From Galaxea fascicularis (Eukaryota > Cnidaria > Anthozoa > Scleractinia > Euphylliidae): a stretch of DNA of 64,000 nt. The notes under the pieces were generated by a model. It worked only from the letters and a program-made list of their open reading frames with translations, was not told the DNA's origin and searched no databases. The DNA lies in contig OX419338.1 of NCBI GenBank assembly GCA_948470475.1, forward strand, positions 2,189,944 through 2,253,943. The letters are read 5' to 3'. Every line of letters begins with the position of its first letter. The stretch's first letter is position 1. The position numbers and the translations under genes are program-made. Below, piece by piece: positions 31,477-41,543 of this stretch.

Positions 31477-33036
31477 CTATTTTGGGTTTTTTAATTCGGA
31501 CAGATTAAGTAGAGCGTTTGCAGCATCGTTAAGCTGAGTTCGCTCAATCTCGTAATCACTTTCACCAACAGAGAGTGTTCGAGTAATTGTCTCACTGGCA
31601 TTAGTTCGCGCCTCAGTGCGGAGAGTGGTACTTTCCTTGAGTGCAGCCGCCAGTTGTTCCTCTTCTTCTTCGACTGTCAACGGTTCGAGTTGAGTGCGAG
31701 TAAACAAAGGACTGCTAAAAGTAACGCTACTATGAGATGAGGCAATAGGTTTACGTTGAAGAGGTTCAGGGCTTTGCGAGGGCCATTCGATACCTTTCAA
31801 TTCCCACAAAGTTCGCACGGGGTTTCCTTGGTGTTGGGCTTTCTGATTGAATTGACCTAGACTTATCTTGTTATCATATTCAGTCAGTGCCTCAAGTAAG
31901 CTTACATCAGCAGAAGGAATTTTCCCCTTGAAGTGGGATTCAAGTTTCTTTAAATCCATGTTTACCTGGCGCCAGTTTTCAAACCCTTGAGAAGTAAGGT
32001 AGCGCGGTTTGCACTCGTTAATCAATCGAGATCGCATAACACTCGAGAAGGAGTTTGTAGTTTGATTCTTCAGTGCAATCTTCGTTGACAGACCACTTTG
32101 CAGTTTCTCCAGACTTTTCTTTGCAGTGTTCAGTTCGTTTACCGCCCGAGAAAGAATGTCTTTTTCATCTTTTTGTTTGTTTAGGTCTCCACAAATTTCT
32201 GCTGATTGGCAAGGGTGAGCTTTGTATGGGCAATTGACCCTGTTGTGTCTTTCGCGCCGATGGCAGTTAGTACAAGCGGGTTTCGAGTAATCGATTCCCG
32301 CTTGTTTTCCGTATTTCGCTGACAACTCTTGTACTTCCTTTTCCTTCTCCATCACTTTTTCCTTCTCTTCAGTTACTTCTTTAGTTTTGTCTGATATTAG
32401 AAGATCTAAAGGAGACATATACTTTGAAGGTGGAGCAGTGTTCAGTGCTCCTAGTTCAGGCGGATCGCATGTAACTAAACGCTGCTGTTTTCGCGGTGGA
32501 GATGATAACGGGTCGATTCTTCGCGTCTCGGCCGGTTCAGGAATCGACGAACGGGTAGAACAATGACTTGAATCAAATAAAGATGCGTCCGATTTTGCTG
32601 TTTGACTAGTACTTGTCGGAAAAGAAAACGGCTGTTCTGAAATGTTCTCACCAAATTTGAGTTTTCTCCTTGATTCTCCTCCCGTTTCGCGATGGCTACC
32701 CTCTCTTATTTCCTGTCGCTTCGCGGAAATTAACTCCGGCGTCGATTTAGGCTGCCAAGTGATGTTTATTTTTAAGCGGCGAAATGCCGTCCCTGCTACA
32801 TTTAAAGCACAACGCCAAGCATCGAGGAAGGAGTCGTTGGCGCGCAGAGTTATCAACGTGTTCTCATCATCTGTGTACTGCACCCGCAGTTCTGCGTCAG
32901 GTATAAATTCTAAACTTTGAATTTTAGCTCTAATGACTTGCATGAGATCCTCAAAAGTTTCTATAGCCTGTTCCGTGAAGATAACTTCACACCTGTCATC
33001 TTGAGGAATGTTATAAAAAACCTTCAGTTGTAGCAT
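31477..33036 (-). CDS. PB1-domain, cysteine-rich protein of the DD37E transposon
   Basis: This intact 519-residue frame starts 55 bp inside the right TIR. Residues 1-95 look like a PB1 domain: a beta-rich start, then LRVQYTDDENTLITL and NDSFLDAWRCAL, which fit the acidic OPCA region used for head-to-tail PB1 pairing. A polar Ser/Pro/Arg-rich linker follows. A coiled coil begins at about residue 215 (KTKEVTEEKEKVMEKEKEV), leading to a Cys/His cluster (CTNCHRRERHNRVNCPYKAH, then C and C of SAEICGDL) that may bind zinc, and a second coiled coil (about 290-325). The C-terminal third is polar, ending in a leucine-rich helix. I recognise the PB1-coil-Cys/His arrangement only loosely from anthozoan hypothetical proteins. 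A role as transposase partner or assembly factor is inference. Confidence 0.8.
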   Translation of the reverse strand: MLQLKVFYNIPQDDRCEVIFTEQAIETFEDLMQVIRAKIQSLEFIPDAELRVQYTDDENTLITLRANDSFLDAWRCALNVAGTAFRRLKINITWQPKSTPELISAKRQEIREGSHRETGGESRRKLKFGENISEQPFSFPTSTSQTAKSDASLFDSSHCSTRSSIPEPAETRRIDPLSSPPRKQQRLVTCDPPELGALNTAPPSKYMSPLDLLISDKTKEVTEEKEKVMEKEKEVQELSAKYGKQAGIDYSKPACTNCHRRERHNRVNCPYKAHPCQSAEICGDLNKQKDEKDILSRAVNELNTAKKSLEKLQSGLSTKIALKNQTTNSFSSVMRSRLINECKPRYLTSQGFENWRQVNMDLKKLESHFKGKIPSADVSLLEALTEYDNKISLGQFNQKAQHQGNPVRTLWELKGIEWPSQSPEPLQRKPIASSHSSVTFSSPLFTRTQLEPLTVEEEEEQLAAALKESTTLRTEARTNASETITRTLSVGESDYEIERTQLNDAANALLNLSELKNPK

Positions 33037-33090
33037 CGTGGAAGGTTGACTTCAGAGTGCGACCGGCGGAGTCTAGTCAGCAAGGAGAAA

Positions 33091-33216
33091 GGAATGTGAC
33101 CACGTGCGTTCAGCTTTTCGATTTGACAAATAAAGCCACGTGACCGAAATCGTTGACATTTGGCGCCACAGTCGACTGTCACGCTTGTCTTTGAATTCGC
33201 AGTCTACCTGTTTCGG
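33091..33216 (-). repeat. Right 126-bp TIR of DD37E transposon
   Basis: This is the reverse complement of 29892-30017 with about twenty differences by eye; it ends at the TA at 33217-33218. Confidence 0.9.
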
Positions 33217-33235
33217 TAAACATAATCAGAGGGAA

Positions 33236-33242
33236 TATAAAG
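33236..33242 (+). promoter_or_regulatory. Candidate TATA box of the Helitron gene
   Basis: TATAAAG lies 280 bp before the start codon of the Helitron protein. The same block, TATAAAGCCTC followed by TCGAG about 14 bp on, occurs at 29721 in the other repeat unit. Conservation in both units suggests a promoter rather than chance. Confidence 0.5.
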
Positions 33243-33515
33243 CCTCTTTCCAATCGAGTCACGAGTCACACGACGTGTCGCTGTTAGTTTGTGGTCATCC
33301 ATTAGCGTTCACAAAAGCTCTGTTTGCCAGAAAACCACTATCTGTCGAGCTTGAGGGAACTTAGCAAATCAATTGGGATAGTCTTCTTATTCCAAAATTT
33401 CAGGGGGCTTGCAGCTGTAGCTTCGTTTGAAAATTATCCGACCAGAAGTGCTCAGGTCTAAAGTCCACTTGCTGAAGTGCGTGCACCGAAGTAACAGCTC
33501 ACGAGAATATTTATT

Positions 33516-36500
33516 ATGCTTCTTCTATTGTGTATGTTGTTAGTCGTAAATCATTGTAATGGCCATAGTGGTGTGACTAATTTCGATTTTTCACGTGGAT
33601 ATCAAAATGTTACCGCTTTCAGATTCCGCGGGAGATATTTGTCAAGACGTATACCTTATCCTTCTAATGGTAGTTTCAATCCCTTTGCAATTTCTAATAA
33701 AGAAGCACACGCATTAAATGGAAACATAAATAACTTAGAAGCTGCAAAGATGTTAGAGGAAAATAGCTATTCATTTGGCAGAGATCACTTCAGTAATTAC
33801 TGTTTAAACAATGCTGGAAAATTTTCCTGTGCAGTTGATTGTTTCCTGGAGCTGTGTTATGGTGTTTTTTGTAATCATCTTCATAGTACTATACGAAATG
33901 AGTTTTTTGACATTATCTATGAGTCATGTAATCAAAGAGAAAACCTTGGCGCTATTGACATTGTGCGAGAACCTGTGTGGTTATGGCTCAGAGACCATTG
34001 TACATCATTTTCTGGAATGACTGCCAATGCTGTTTTCAGTGACATATTCAAATTGAGTACTGTTGGAGTGTTAAGTGAGGACCTTAAGTCATTGTTTGTT
34101 GTTCAGCAATGCAATCAGTCATGTTGCGGATCATGTGGCAACCAAATTATATATAATACAAGTATATTTGTACTCTACATTACCTGCCCAAATATAATTT
34201 CTACTCAATTTGCAAATCATGTTTCAGAAGCTGTTCTTCCTCACAGTAGGGCTCTTTATTGTGATTCTTGCCAAAAACATAGTGGTGACATTTCCGCATT
34301 GCAACATTTTGTTACACTGCCCACGTTTTTAAGTATTGAATTGTCATCCAATTATATCGATCGAATTACATTTCCTTTAACTATGGACGTCTTAGAAAAT
34401 CATTATTTACTGAAAGCTGTTGTGCGTTGTGCAAGCCAACATTTTACTATTGCTATAAATAAAGGAACACGTTGGTTGTATTTTGATGATATCTGCAGAT
34501 CAGTCCAGCAATATGCTACTTTTCAAGACCTGTTGATTGCCCATGTTAATGGCTGGTATTTTGCTGTCTATGAAAAGTCTGCCATTCCATTCATTGATTA
34601 TGCACATGCAGCTGAGAACCAATTTGACTGCACACAAGTATACCTCACAGGACATTCAGAGCCAAAAGTAATAATTAATAATACTTTAACAGGGCGATCA
34701 AACAAACACATTGGACAAGCAAAACAAAATGATTACATGAAAGAATATCGAAACAAAAGGAAAAGTAATGAAACTGCAGAAGAACAACTTGCCAAAAAAC
34801 AGAAGCAAAATGCATACATGAAAGAGTACAGAAGGAGAAAGAAAAATAATGAATCTCAAAGTGAGACACTTGCTAGACAAGCAAAGCAAAATATATACAT
34901 GAGGGAATACAAAAGGAGAAAGAAAGACATTCAAACCGATTCCAAAAAACTAGCAATGGAAGAAAAGCAAAATACAAACATGAAGGAAGATCATGCAAAA
35001 GGTGTTCATGTTGATTTTAAAATGCAAGCAAAACTTCCAACAGAAGAGAAACAAAATACGGACATGGAAGATCATGTCAAAAGTGTTAACGGTGATTTTA
35101 AAATGCAAGCAGATCAAAATATATTTAACTGTATTGTGGAGAAGGAAAAATATTTGTCTTTGTTTGACAGTCAAACAAATGGACCAATTCATTCACAGGA
35201 ATGGGCTAAAAAAAACATGCGGGATTTCCATAATTCTTTGAAATTCAAAATCTATAAATGCAACATCTGTCATGAAGCATGGCCATTGTCAGTAAAGCAT
35301 AAAGAGGAAACTACGTATGTCTGCTCTAGGTGTGTGCGTGACAAAAGTGCTACAAAAAAGTTTTCAGTTGACAATAATATGATACCTTCACAAATACCAA
35401 AAGAATTGCAGGGTCTCACACAGTTAGAAGAAATGCTTATAGCTCGTGTTTTCCCAGTAATATCTGTTTATACAAAACCAGGGGGGCAAAAGGCATACAA
35501 AGGCCACTGTATTAATTTTTCCCAAGATATTCAAGAGCTAGCTTACTCATTGCCAAGGTACCCAAACCAGCTGCCTGTGATAGTTGTGTCCGTCAAAGGC
35601 AAAGATAATGCTTATAAAGATCTTACAGTAAGGCGTGCAAAAGTGAGCTGTGCTCTACATTGGTTAGTTCAGCATAACCCTGTATACAAAAATATCACTA
35701 TAGATTATGACTGCTTGTCTTCCTTGCCATCTGAAGGCATCCCAAGTGAACTGCATCAGATTGATTGTGTCGAGAATAATAAAGATAAAGAAATAGACCC
35801 AGACAGAGGTCCACTTGATCTCAATGAAATACCATTCAATGAAGAGACAGAATTAAGCAGCACAGTCCTTAATCCCGTAACCTTGAAGCCTCAAAAGCAG
35901 CTTATTACAGATCAGTTGTTGCAAAAGCATAAATTAAATTGGCCAGATAGAGATACAAGCCCTCTGAATGAATTTAAGATTGAATTTCTAGCAACAATGG
36001 CATTTCCCACCCTATTTCCTGACGCTAAAGGAGACCCTACAAACACTGCTATAAAGCGGGGAGCTACTTTAGCAGAGAAAATAAAACATCTAATTAAATT
36101 TGCTGAATATTCTAATGATGACTGGACTTACAGGTTTGCAAGCCATCCACGATTTGCATATTGGGCTTTTAATATGATTCAAAGGCATAGACTTCTTAGT
36201 CAAGGGAGTATTTTTTTGAAACAACATCCTACCGATGCAAAGCTAACCGTGGAACAACTTAAACAGATGCTTCAGTCAAATAATCATTCAACTTTGATGT
36301 CCAAACTTATGCATTACGCTAAAAATGTAACTGGTAGCAATAGCTACTGGCACAAAGCAAAAGAGGACTTGAGGGCTACCATTGCTCAAGTAGGGCCTCC
36401 TACAATTTTTTTCACATTGTCTTGTGCAGAATTCCATTGGCCAGAATTTCATAATCTTCTAAGTAATGACCACTGTGGAGATATCACACCAAAATTGAGA

Positions 36501-39500
36501 CAAAAACATGTTATTGACAATCCACATCTCATTGACTGGTTTTTTACTGAGCGAACTGATCGGTTTGTGAAGTTTTGGCTGAAGAAATCATTACAGGCCT
36601 CTTGGCATTGGTACCGATATGAATATGCTGTTCAGAGAGGATCAATTCATTGTCATGGAGTTGCAAAATTGCAGAATGATCCAGGGCTTTGTGAACTTAC
36701 AGCAGTTGCACTGCAAGGTTTTTTGGCGTCAAAATATATCAAAGAACACCAAACAAACATATCAAATGAAGAACTACAACAACTAAAAGACAAGGAAAGA
36801 AGGGGGCAAAAAGCTGAGGCAACTGTTTGCCAATATGTTGACTTTTTATTAACGACTTGGAATCCTTGTTCTCCAGATGAAGGTTGGTCCAAGCCAAATT
36901 CTCATCCATGTCAAACACCATATCTTTCCTTAAAAGAAGAGCAAATGGAAGACGACTATGTAAATCTATTGAATTGTGTTCAAAGGCATACATTATGCAG
37001 TACTAAGTATTGCCTTAGGGAAAAAGACGGTTCTGAATTATGCTGCAGGTTTAATTTTCCATTTGATGACTGTAAAAAAACAAGGATAGATTTTGAACCT
37101 GTCCATACAAAATCAGGTCAACCGAAGTATAAAGCAGTTATTGTCACTAAACGAAATGACTCAAGATTAAATCGTCATCAGGCATTGCAGCTTCAGGGAT
37201 GGAGAGCAAATTGTGATATCCAAATTATTGTGGATTACCAGGCATGTTTAGAATATCTTGTTAAGTACACATCCAAAGGGGAAAAAGCATCTTCTGTTGT
37301 CAATAATGCATTCAGCACAGTTGTTCAGAAGCTTTCAGATACAAGTGACATTCATAACACGTTTAAGCAGATAATGATCAAATCTGTAGGACAAAGGGAC
37401 TATTCAATTCAAGAGGTCATGCATCATTTACTCTCTCTTAAGTGTGTAAGTGCTACTTATGAAGTGATAAATGCATCTCTAGATGGCTCAAGAAGAATTC
37501 AAATGCGAAGAGATGAGGAATATTGTACTGCCCCATCCATGCTCGATATATATGCTGAGCGAAGGAAATATGTTAAATCATTTCCAAGTATACTGGAATG
37601 CAACTTTGTACAATTCACATCCACATATGTTAATAAGGGCTCAAAACTAGAAAAAAGAAAACGACCAGTAATTGTTAAAACATATCCAAACTACTCATCA
37701 AATCCTCAAAATCAACACTATGGGCTTTTTTGTAAATATCAACTACTTAAGTATAAATGTTGGGAGCATACACCAGATGATGCCTGGAATAATGCTGAAC
37801 AGTGCGATGAAACATTCAAAACATGTTGGATGAATTTTCTCAGTAGTGACAATGGTAAGGCTCTAATCCCTGACTGGGAAATCAAGTTACAAACCTTAAA
37901 GTCATCTATTGAGCTAGAAACTGACAATTTTGAAACAGAAAATGATGAAGACAAGGAAAAAGAAGAATGGATGTTTATGTCTGAGTTGAATATTCAAAAC
38001 ACTCCTAATGATGCAGAAAGTTCTGTCTTAGCTCCGAAGGGATATTGGCACACTGTTGGTGAACACTTCGGTGAAGAGCAACTAAATTCTGTAGTATCTT
38101 GGTTAGCGAATCAGAAATCTCTGAATAATCCTCAGTGGCAAATGCCAACAAGGATAGTAGATATTTCAACCTTCAGTACAAACCAAAGATTGGCATATAA
38201 CATAGTTTCTGATCACTTTAACAGGAGTGACAAAGAACCTGTACTTCTCCTAATTAAAGGTATTGCAGGGTCAGGGAAAAGCTATCTTATTGACGCCATT
38301 AGAAATGTACTCCAAACAAAATGCAAGGTGCTAGCTTACACTGGAAAAGCATCTTTTAATGTGAATGGTGTAACCTTGCATTCATTTCTCAAATTGCCAA
38401 TTGGCTCAAAAAGACTAACTGAACTAAAAGGAATAGCACTACAACAGCTTCAAAATAATCTAGAAAATGTTGAGTATTTGATAATAGATGAATACTCTTT
38501 GGTTGGTCAAAGTTTGCTTGGCTGGATAGACTCTAGATGCCGGCAAGCTACAGGCATGGCAAATCAGAGTTTTGGTGGTCTTTCTGTTATTGTTGTAGGT
38601 GATATAGCACAGTTACCCCCTGTTGGTGATAAACCACTTTACCATTCAATGCCCAAAACAGATAAGCAAATTCAGGGCCATCTCATGTATCAACAGTTTA
38701 AAAAAGTAGTTGCATTGACAGTTAACCACAGAGTTGATGGTAGCAGTAGTGAGCAGCACCTTTTTAGGGATCTTCTTCTCAGAGCACGTAATGGTGAATC
38801 CACGCCAGCTGATTGGCATACATTACTGTCAAGAACTCCAGACCGTGTATCAAATATCCAGGACTTTGAAATGTCATCAGTAAGACTATCCTATCTCAAG
38901 TCTAGCGTTGCAGAGATAAACATCGCCAAGTTAAAAGCTCTTAATCATCCAATAGCAACTATAAAAGCTCGTCACTCTGGTGGTGCTCAGAACCTTAGCT
39001 CAGATGAAATGGGGGGCCTAGAGCCTGTGATTTACTTAGCAAAAGGAGCAAGAGTGATGCTCACTGTGAACATCTGGACTGAAGTTGGACTTTGTAATGG
39101 AGCCTTAGGAACGCTATTGGATTTTGTTTATCCACCTGACCAGACTCCTCCGACGCTACCAATCTGCGTTCTCATACAGTTTGATGACGATTATAATGGC
39201 CCTACTCTTTCTGCTAGATTTTTAAGATGTGTTCCAATCTGTCCAATAACACGGGTTTCTCAAAACCTAACACACAAATGTGAAAGACAGCAATTACCTC
39301 TTAAGTTAGCATGGGCAATCACTATACACAAGAGTCAAGGTTTAACGCTAAAGAAAGCCTGGGTTGATCTTGGTCCTTCAGAAAAATCTTCAGGAATGAC
39401 ATATGTTGCACTTAGTAGAGTTAAGAAACTTGAAGACCTGATTGTAGAACCCATGACCCTGGATAGACTGCAAGCACCCCATAAAATGTGTAATTTAAAT

Positions 39501-39566
39501 TACAGACTTAAAGAAGAAGAGCGGCTAGATGGTTTAGCCAAACTTACTTTGCAGAGTTTATTGTAG
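33516..39566 (+). CDS. Helitron protein: USP-like peptidase, Rep, Pif1-type helicase
   Basis: A single 2,016-residue frame without stops encodes a rolling-circle (Helitron) transposition protein. After a hydrophobic N-terminus comes a USP/C19-like domain with a Cys box (NNAGKFSCAVDCFLE, Cys about 105) and His box (HFTIAINKGTRWLYFDD, His about 309). Lys/Arg-rich repeats follow at about 400-500 (KQKQNAYMKEYRRRKK). A DUF6570-like Cys region is at about 580-700 and Helitron_like_N at about 830-1010. Rep motifs are HCH (His 1045 and 1047) and YLVKYTSK (Tyr about 1247 and 1251). A Pif1-like helicase starts at about 1560 with GIAGSGKS, YLIIDEYS, VGDIAQLPPVG, IHKSQGLTL and YVALSRVKK. All catalytic motifs are kept, so this copy may be active. 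AATAAA follows at 39602. Helitrons usually carry OTU peptidases if any, so the USP type is unusual. Confidence 0.92.
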   Translation: MLLLLCMLLVVNHCNGHSGVTNFDFSRGYQNVTAFRFRGRYLSRRIPYPSNGSFNPFAISNKEAHALNGNINNLEAAKMLEENSYSFGRDHFSNYCLNNAGKFSCAVDCFLELCYGVFCNHLHSTIRNEFFDIIYESCNQRENLGAIDIVREPVWLWLRDHCTSFSGMTANAVFSDIFKLSTVGVLSEDLKSLFVVQQCNQSCCGSCGNQIIYNTSIFVLYITCPNIISTQFANHVSEAVLPHSRALYCDSCQKHSGDISALQHFVTLPTFLSIELSSNYIDRITFPLTMDVLENHYLLKAVVRCASQHFTIAINKGTRWLYFDDICRSVQQYATFQDLLIAHVNGWYFAVYEKSAIPFIDYAHAAENQFDCTQVYLTGHSEPKVIINNTLTGRSNKHIGQAKQNDYMKEYRNKRKSNETAEEQLAKKQKQNAYMKEYRRRKKNNESQSETLARQAKQNIYMREYKRRKKDIQTDSKKLAMEEKQNTNMKEDHAKGVHVDFKMQAKLPTEEKQNTDMEDHVKSVNGDFKMQADQNIFNCIVEKEKYLSLFDSQTNGPIHSQEWAKKNMRDFHNSLKFKIYKCNICHEAWPLSVKHKEETTYVCSRCVRDKSATKKFSVDNNMIPSQIPKELQGLTQLEEMLIARVFPVISVYTKPGGQKAYKGHCINFSQDIQELAYSLPRYPNQLPVIVVSVKGKDNAYKDLTVRRAKVSCALHWLVQHNPVYKNITIDYDCLSSLPSEGIPSELHQIDCVENNKDKEIDPDRGPLDLNEIPFNEETELSSTVLNPVTLKPQKQLITDQLLQKHKLNWPDRDTSPLNEFKIEFLATMAFPTLFPDAKGDPTNTAIKRGATLAEKIKHLIKFAEYSNDDWTYRFASHPRFAYWAFNMIQRHRLLSQGSIFLKQHPTDAKLTVEQLKQMLQSNNHSTLMSKLMHYAKNVTGSNSYWHKAKEDLRATIAQVGPPTIFFTLSCAEFHWPEFHNLLSNDHCGDITPKLRQKHVIDNPHLIDWFFTERTDRFVKFWLKKSLQASWHWYRYEYAVQRGSIHCHGVAKLQNDPGLCELTAVALQGFLASKYIKEHQTNISNEELQQLKDKERRGQKAEATVCQYVDFLLTTWNPCSPDEGWSKPNSHPCQTPYLSLKEEQMEDDYVNLLNCVQRHTLCSTKYCLREKDGSELCCRFNFPFDDCKKTRIDFEPVHTKSGQPKYKAVIVTKRNDSRLNRHQALQLQGWRANCDIQIIVDYQACLEYLVKYTSKGEKASSVVNNAFSTVVQKLSDTSDIHNTFKQIMIKSVGQRDYSIQEVMHHLLSLKCVSATYEVINASLDGSRRIQMRRDEEYCTAPSMLDIYAERRKYVKSFPSILECNFVQFTSTYVNKGSKLEKRKRPVIVKTYPNYSSNPQNQHYGLFCKYQLLKYKCWEHTPDDAWNNAEQCDETFKTCWMNFLSSDNGKALIPDWEIKLQTLKSSIELETDNFETENDEDKEKEEWMFMSELNIQNTPNDAESSVLAPKGYWHTVGEHFGEEQLNSVVSWLANQKSLNNPQWQMPTRIVDISTFSTNQRLAYNIVSDHFNRSDKEPVLLLIKGIAGSGKSYLIDAIRNVLQTKCKVLAYTGKASFNVNGVTLHSFLKLPIGSKRLTELKGIALQQLQNNLENVEYLIIDEYSLVGQSLLGWIDSRCRQATGMANQSFGGLSVIVVGDIAQLPPVGDKPLYHSMPKTDKQIQGHLMYQQFKKVVALTVNHRVDGSSSEQHLFRDLLLRARNGESTPADWHTLLSRTPDRVSNIQDFEMSSVRLSYLKSSVAEINIAKLKALNHPIATIKARHSGGAQNLSSDEMGGLEPVIYLAKGARVMLTVNIWTEVGLCNGALGTLLDFVYPPDQTPPTLPICVLIQFDDDYNGPTLSARFLRCVPICPITRVSQNLTHKCERQQLPLKLAWAITIHKSQGLTLKKAWVDLGPSEKSSGMTYVALSRVKKLEDLIVEPMTLDRLQAPHKMCNLNYRLKEEERLDGLAKLTLQSLL

Positions 39567-39769
39567 AATCCTGTTGTCCGAAATATATTAAACATCAACC
39601 AAATAAAATCAGTTTTTACAATTAGAGTTTGATTAACCAAACGTTAACCTAGCCTCAAGATAATCTAAAACATACAGATTTTAACTTGTAGTAATGGCAT
39701 ATATTTAAAACTGCTACACTGTACACAACCTTAATTTATAATATTTTTTTACAGATTCTTTGTGAAAAA

Positions 39770-41087
39770 ATGTCAAAGCATAAGCCAGACCTTAACTCAG
39801 GTAAGTGTTATGATTATAAGGGGTTGGCGGGAGGTGGAGTGGGGGAGGGAAGGAGGAAAAGCAAGTAATGCAAAGATTATCGAAATTTGAGCTTGCAAAC
39901 GAAATTTACAATTTTTCCATGCCAGAGGCAAGCAAACTGTTGAATAGTTGCTGAACACAGAGTCCACCGTGTTTCGTTGCCTATTTAACATGCATCTTTT
40001 GATTTTTTCCTCAGAATCACTCCGTGGCTTTATACATAATTTAAGCCCTCTAAAACGCTCAAGCTCAAAGAAAACAGATTGGTTTGAGTTCCATCTCCAA
40101 ACAAGTCCCTCCAAAGTACAGCGAGTAGTTGGATTTAATATCCCAAGCCACTCAACCTTCAGTGAACATAATGAATCAAAAACCCCTGTGCTGTTGTCAA
40201 ATACTAAGAAGAATCATTCTAACAAGGACATTATCTTCAACCAACAGTCAGTTGTAAGGTCTGCACCAGCATTCGACATTGACTTTGATTATTCTCCAGA
40301 CATTGCCGCATCTGAATCATCCTCCTCTTCAGTGCAACCTGCTGTTACAATCACTCTGGAACAGGTACCAACTCTAAAGATAAACCAGAAAGTCAATGTC
40401 ACAGCAACCATTTCATTGGGCAGTGAACAACCCAAGCCAGTTGAAGTGAAATCCACTCAAAAAATGACACTCGTCAAAGAGGATTGTGTGTTAGAAGACG
40501 AAACAGGTACAGCTGAAATTCACATTTGGGATGAGCTTATCAACAAGGTCGAAAATGGGACAACATATGAATTCCAAAACCTGAACGTCAAGCACTTCAA
40601 AGGAAGCACCCACTTAGCGACAACCCCAACAACTACCTTCAAAGAAGCCAGTAAACAGCTTAAGTCTGTCCAAGGCCCTACACTACTGGAAAACCCAGAA
40701 AAAGAAGTTAAAGTCGAGATGTTCAAGTTTGTTAACAACCTAAGTGTATTCGTGGCTTGCCAAGCTTGTAAAAGAAAGATAACAGAGAGTACCCATCAGA
40801 AATACATTAAATGCAGGAACTGTGGTGTACGGCAGCGTCAAAGCGAGTGCAAGAGAGATGCATCTGTGCAAGTCAAAGTAGAAATAGGTGGAAAGGAAGT
40901 ATGGCTAACTGCGTTCACAAATGCAATTGAAAGTCTTCTGGCTGTGTCTCCAGATGTTTCCCTTATGAGTGACTCGGAATCTATTGAAGACCTGCTTATG
41001 GACCTCAAGGATATCCACTTCACTTATAATGTCAACAAAAAGAGCATAACTGAGGTGACATCTGTTTCACATGGCCTCGCACAATGA
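39770..41087 (+). CDS. Helitron-associated RPA-like single-strand binding protein (spliced)
   Basis: Exon 1 (39770-39800, MSKHKPDLNS) has a GTAAGT donor and joins exon 2 (40015-41087) after TTTTTTCCTCAG; the phases match, giving 367 residues. An unspliced reading from 39948 would begin with unrelated sequence, so I prefer the spliced start. Exon 2 holds an OB-fold region like those of RPA1 (CVLEDETGTAEIHIWDELI, then LNVKHFKGSTHLAT) at about 175-235 and a zinc-ribbon-like Cys pattern (CQACKRKI, CRNCGVRQRQSEC) at about 280-310. Animal and plant Helitrons may carry RPA-like genes thought to protect single-stranded intermediates. It begins 204 bp after the Rep/helicase stop, in the same orientation. 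An acceptor-like TTTTTTTACAG just upstream (to 39754) suggests a further 5' exon. AATAAA follows at 41245. Confidence 0.85.
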
Positions 41088-41315
41088 CACTATGGAACAA
41101 TCAATTAAGGAGCCTTCTTGGCATGAAACTACTAAGCATGTAAACTACGTTGAAAGTTGCGTTCCGAAAGCATGTTAACATTGCAAAAAACAAACTACAG
41201 CATGTGGGATTTGCGTCCGTAATCTGTTAGAAGTTTAGTTCTTAAATAAATTTTAAAAAACACAATAGCATGTGAGATTTGCATTTCTAATCTCTGTTAC
41301 AAGTTCACTACTTAA

Positions 41316-41543
41316 AGGGCCCTAGTCAGCCATACCTTTGTTTTGGTTTACAGGCAAGAATTTGGCTCTTATATTTTATTAGGAGGACGTCGAAACAAAA
41401 GAAATCACTGTGGAACTACAACAGATAATTATACATACTTTCAGGAACAAACTTACAATAAAGCAATAAGATTATTTTCGCTTCACCATACATTATCAAT
41501 AATTTCGATGGCATTGAAAATGGTGGAGGCTGACTGGGGCCCA
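41316..41543. mobile_element. 228-bp MITE with TTAA target site
   Basis: GGGCCCTAGTCAGCC at the left is mirrored by GGCTGACTGGGGCCC at the right, and TTAA flanks both ends (41312-41315 and 41544-41547). A TTAA duplication points to the piggyBac or Kolobok superfamilies. The element splits one unit of the minisatellite. An ORF inside has no recognisable features. Confidence 0.8.

Larger units (their letters stand above)
29892..33216. mobile_element. Tc1/mariner-like DD37E transposon with two convergent genes
   Basis: A 3,325-bp element is bounded by inverted repeats of 126 bp (29892-30017 and 33091-33216), beginning CCGAAACAGGTAGAC and ending GTGGTCACATTCC on the inner side, roughly 85% alike by eye. 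TA flanks both ends (29890-29891, 33217-33218), the target duplication of the Tc1/mariner superfamily. Inside are a transposase (30034-31101, +) and a PB1-domain protein (31477-33036, -) pointing towards each other. Each start codon lies 17-55 bp inside its TIR, so the TIRs probably carry both promoters. Both frames are uninterrupted. A second gene is not part of the usual Tc1/mariner plan. Confidence 0.88.
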
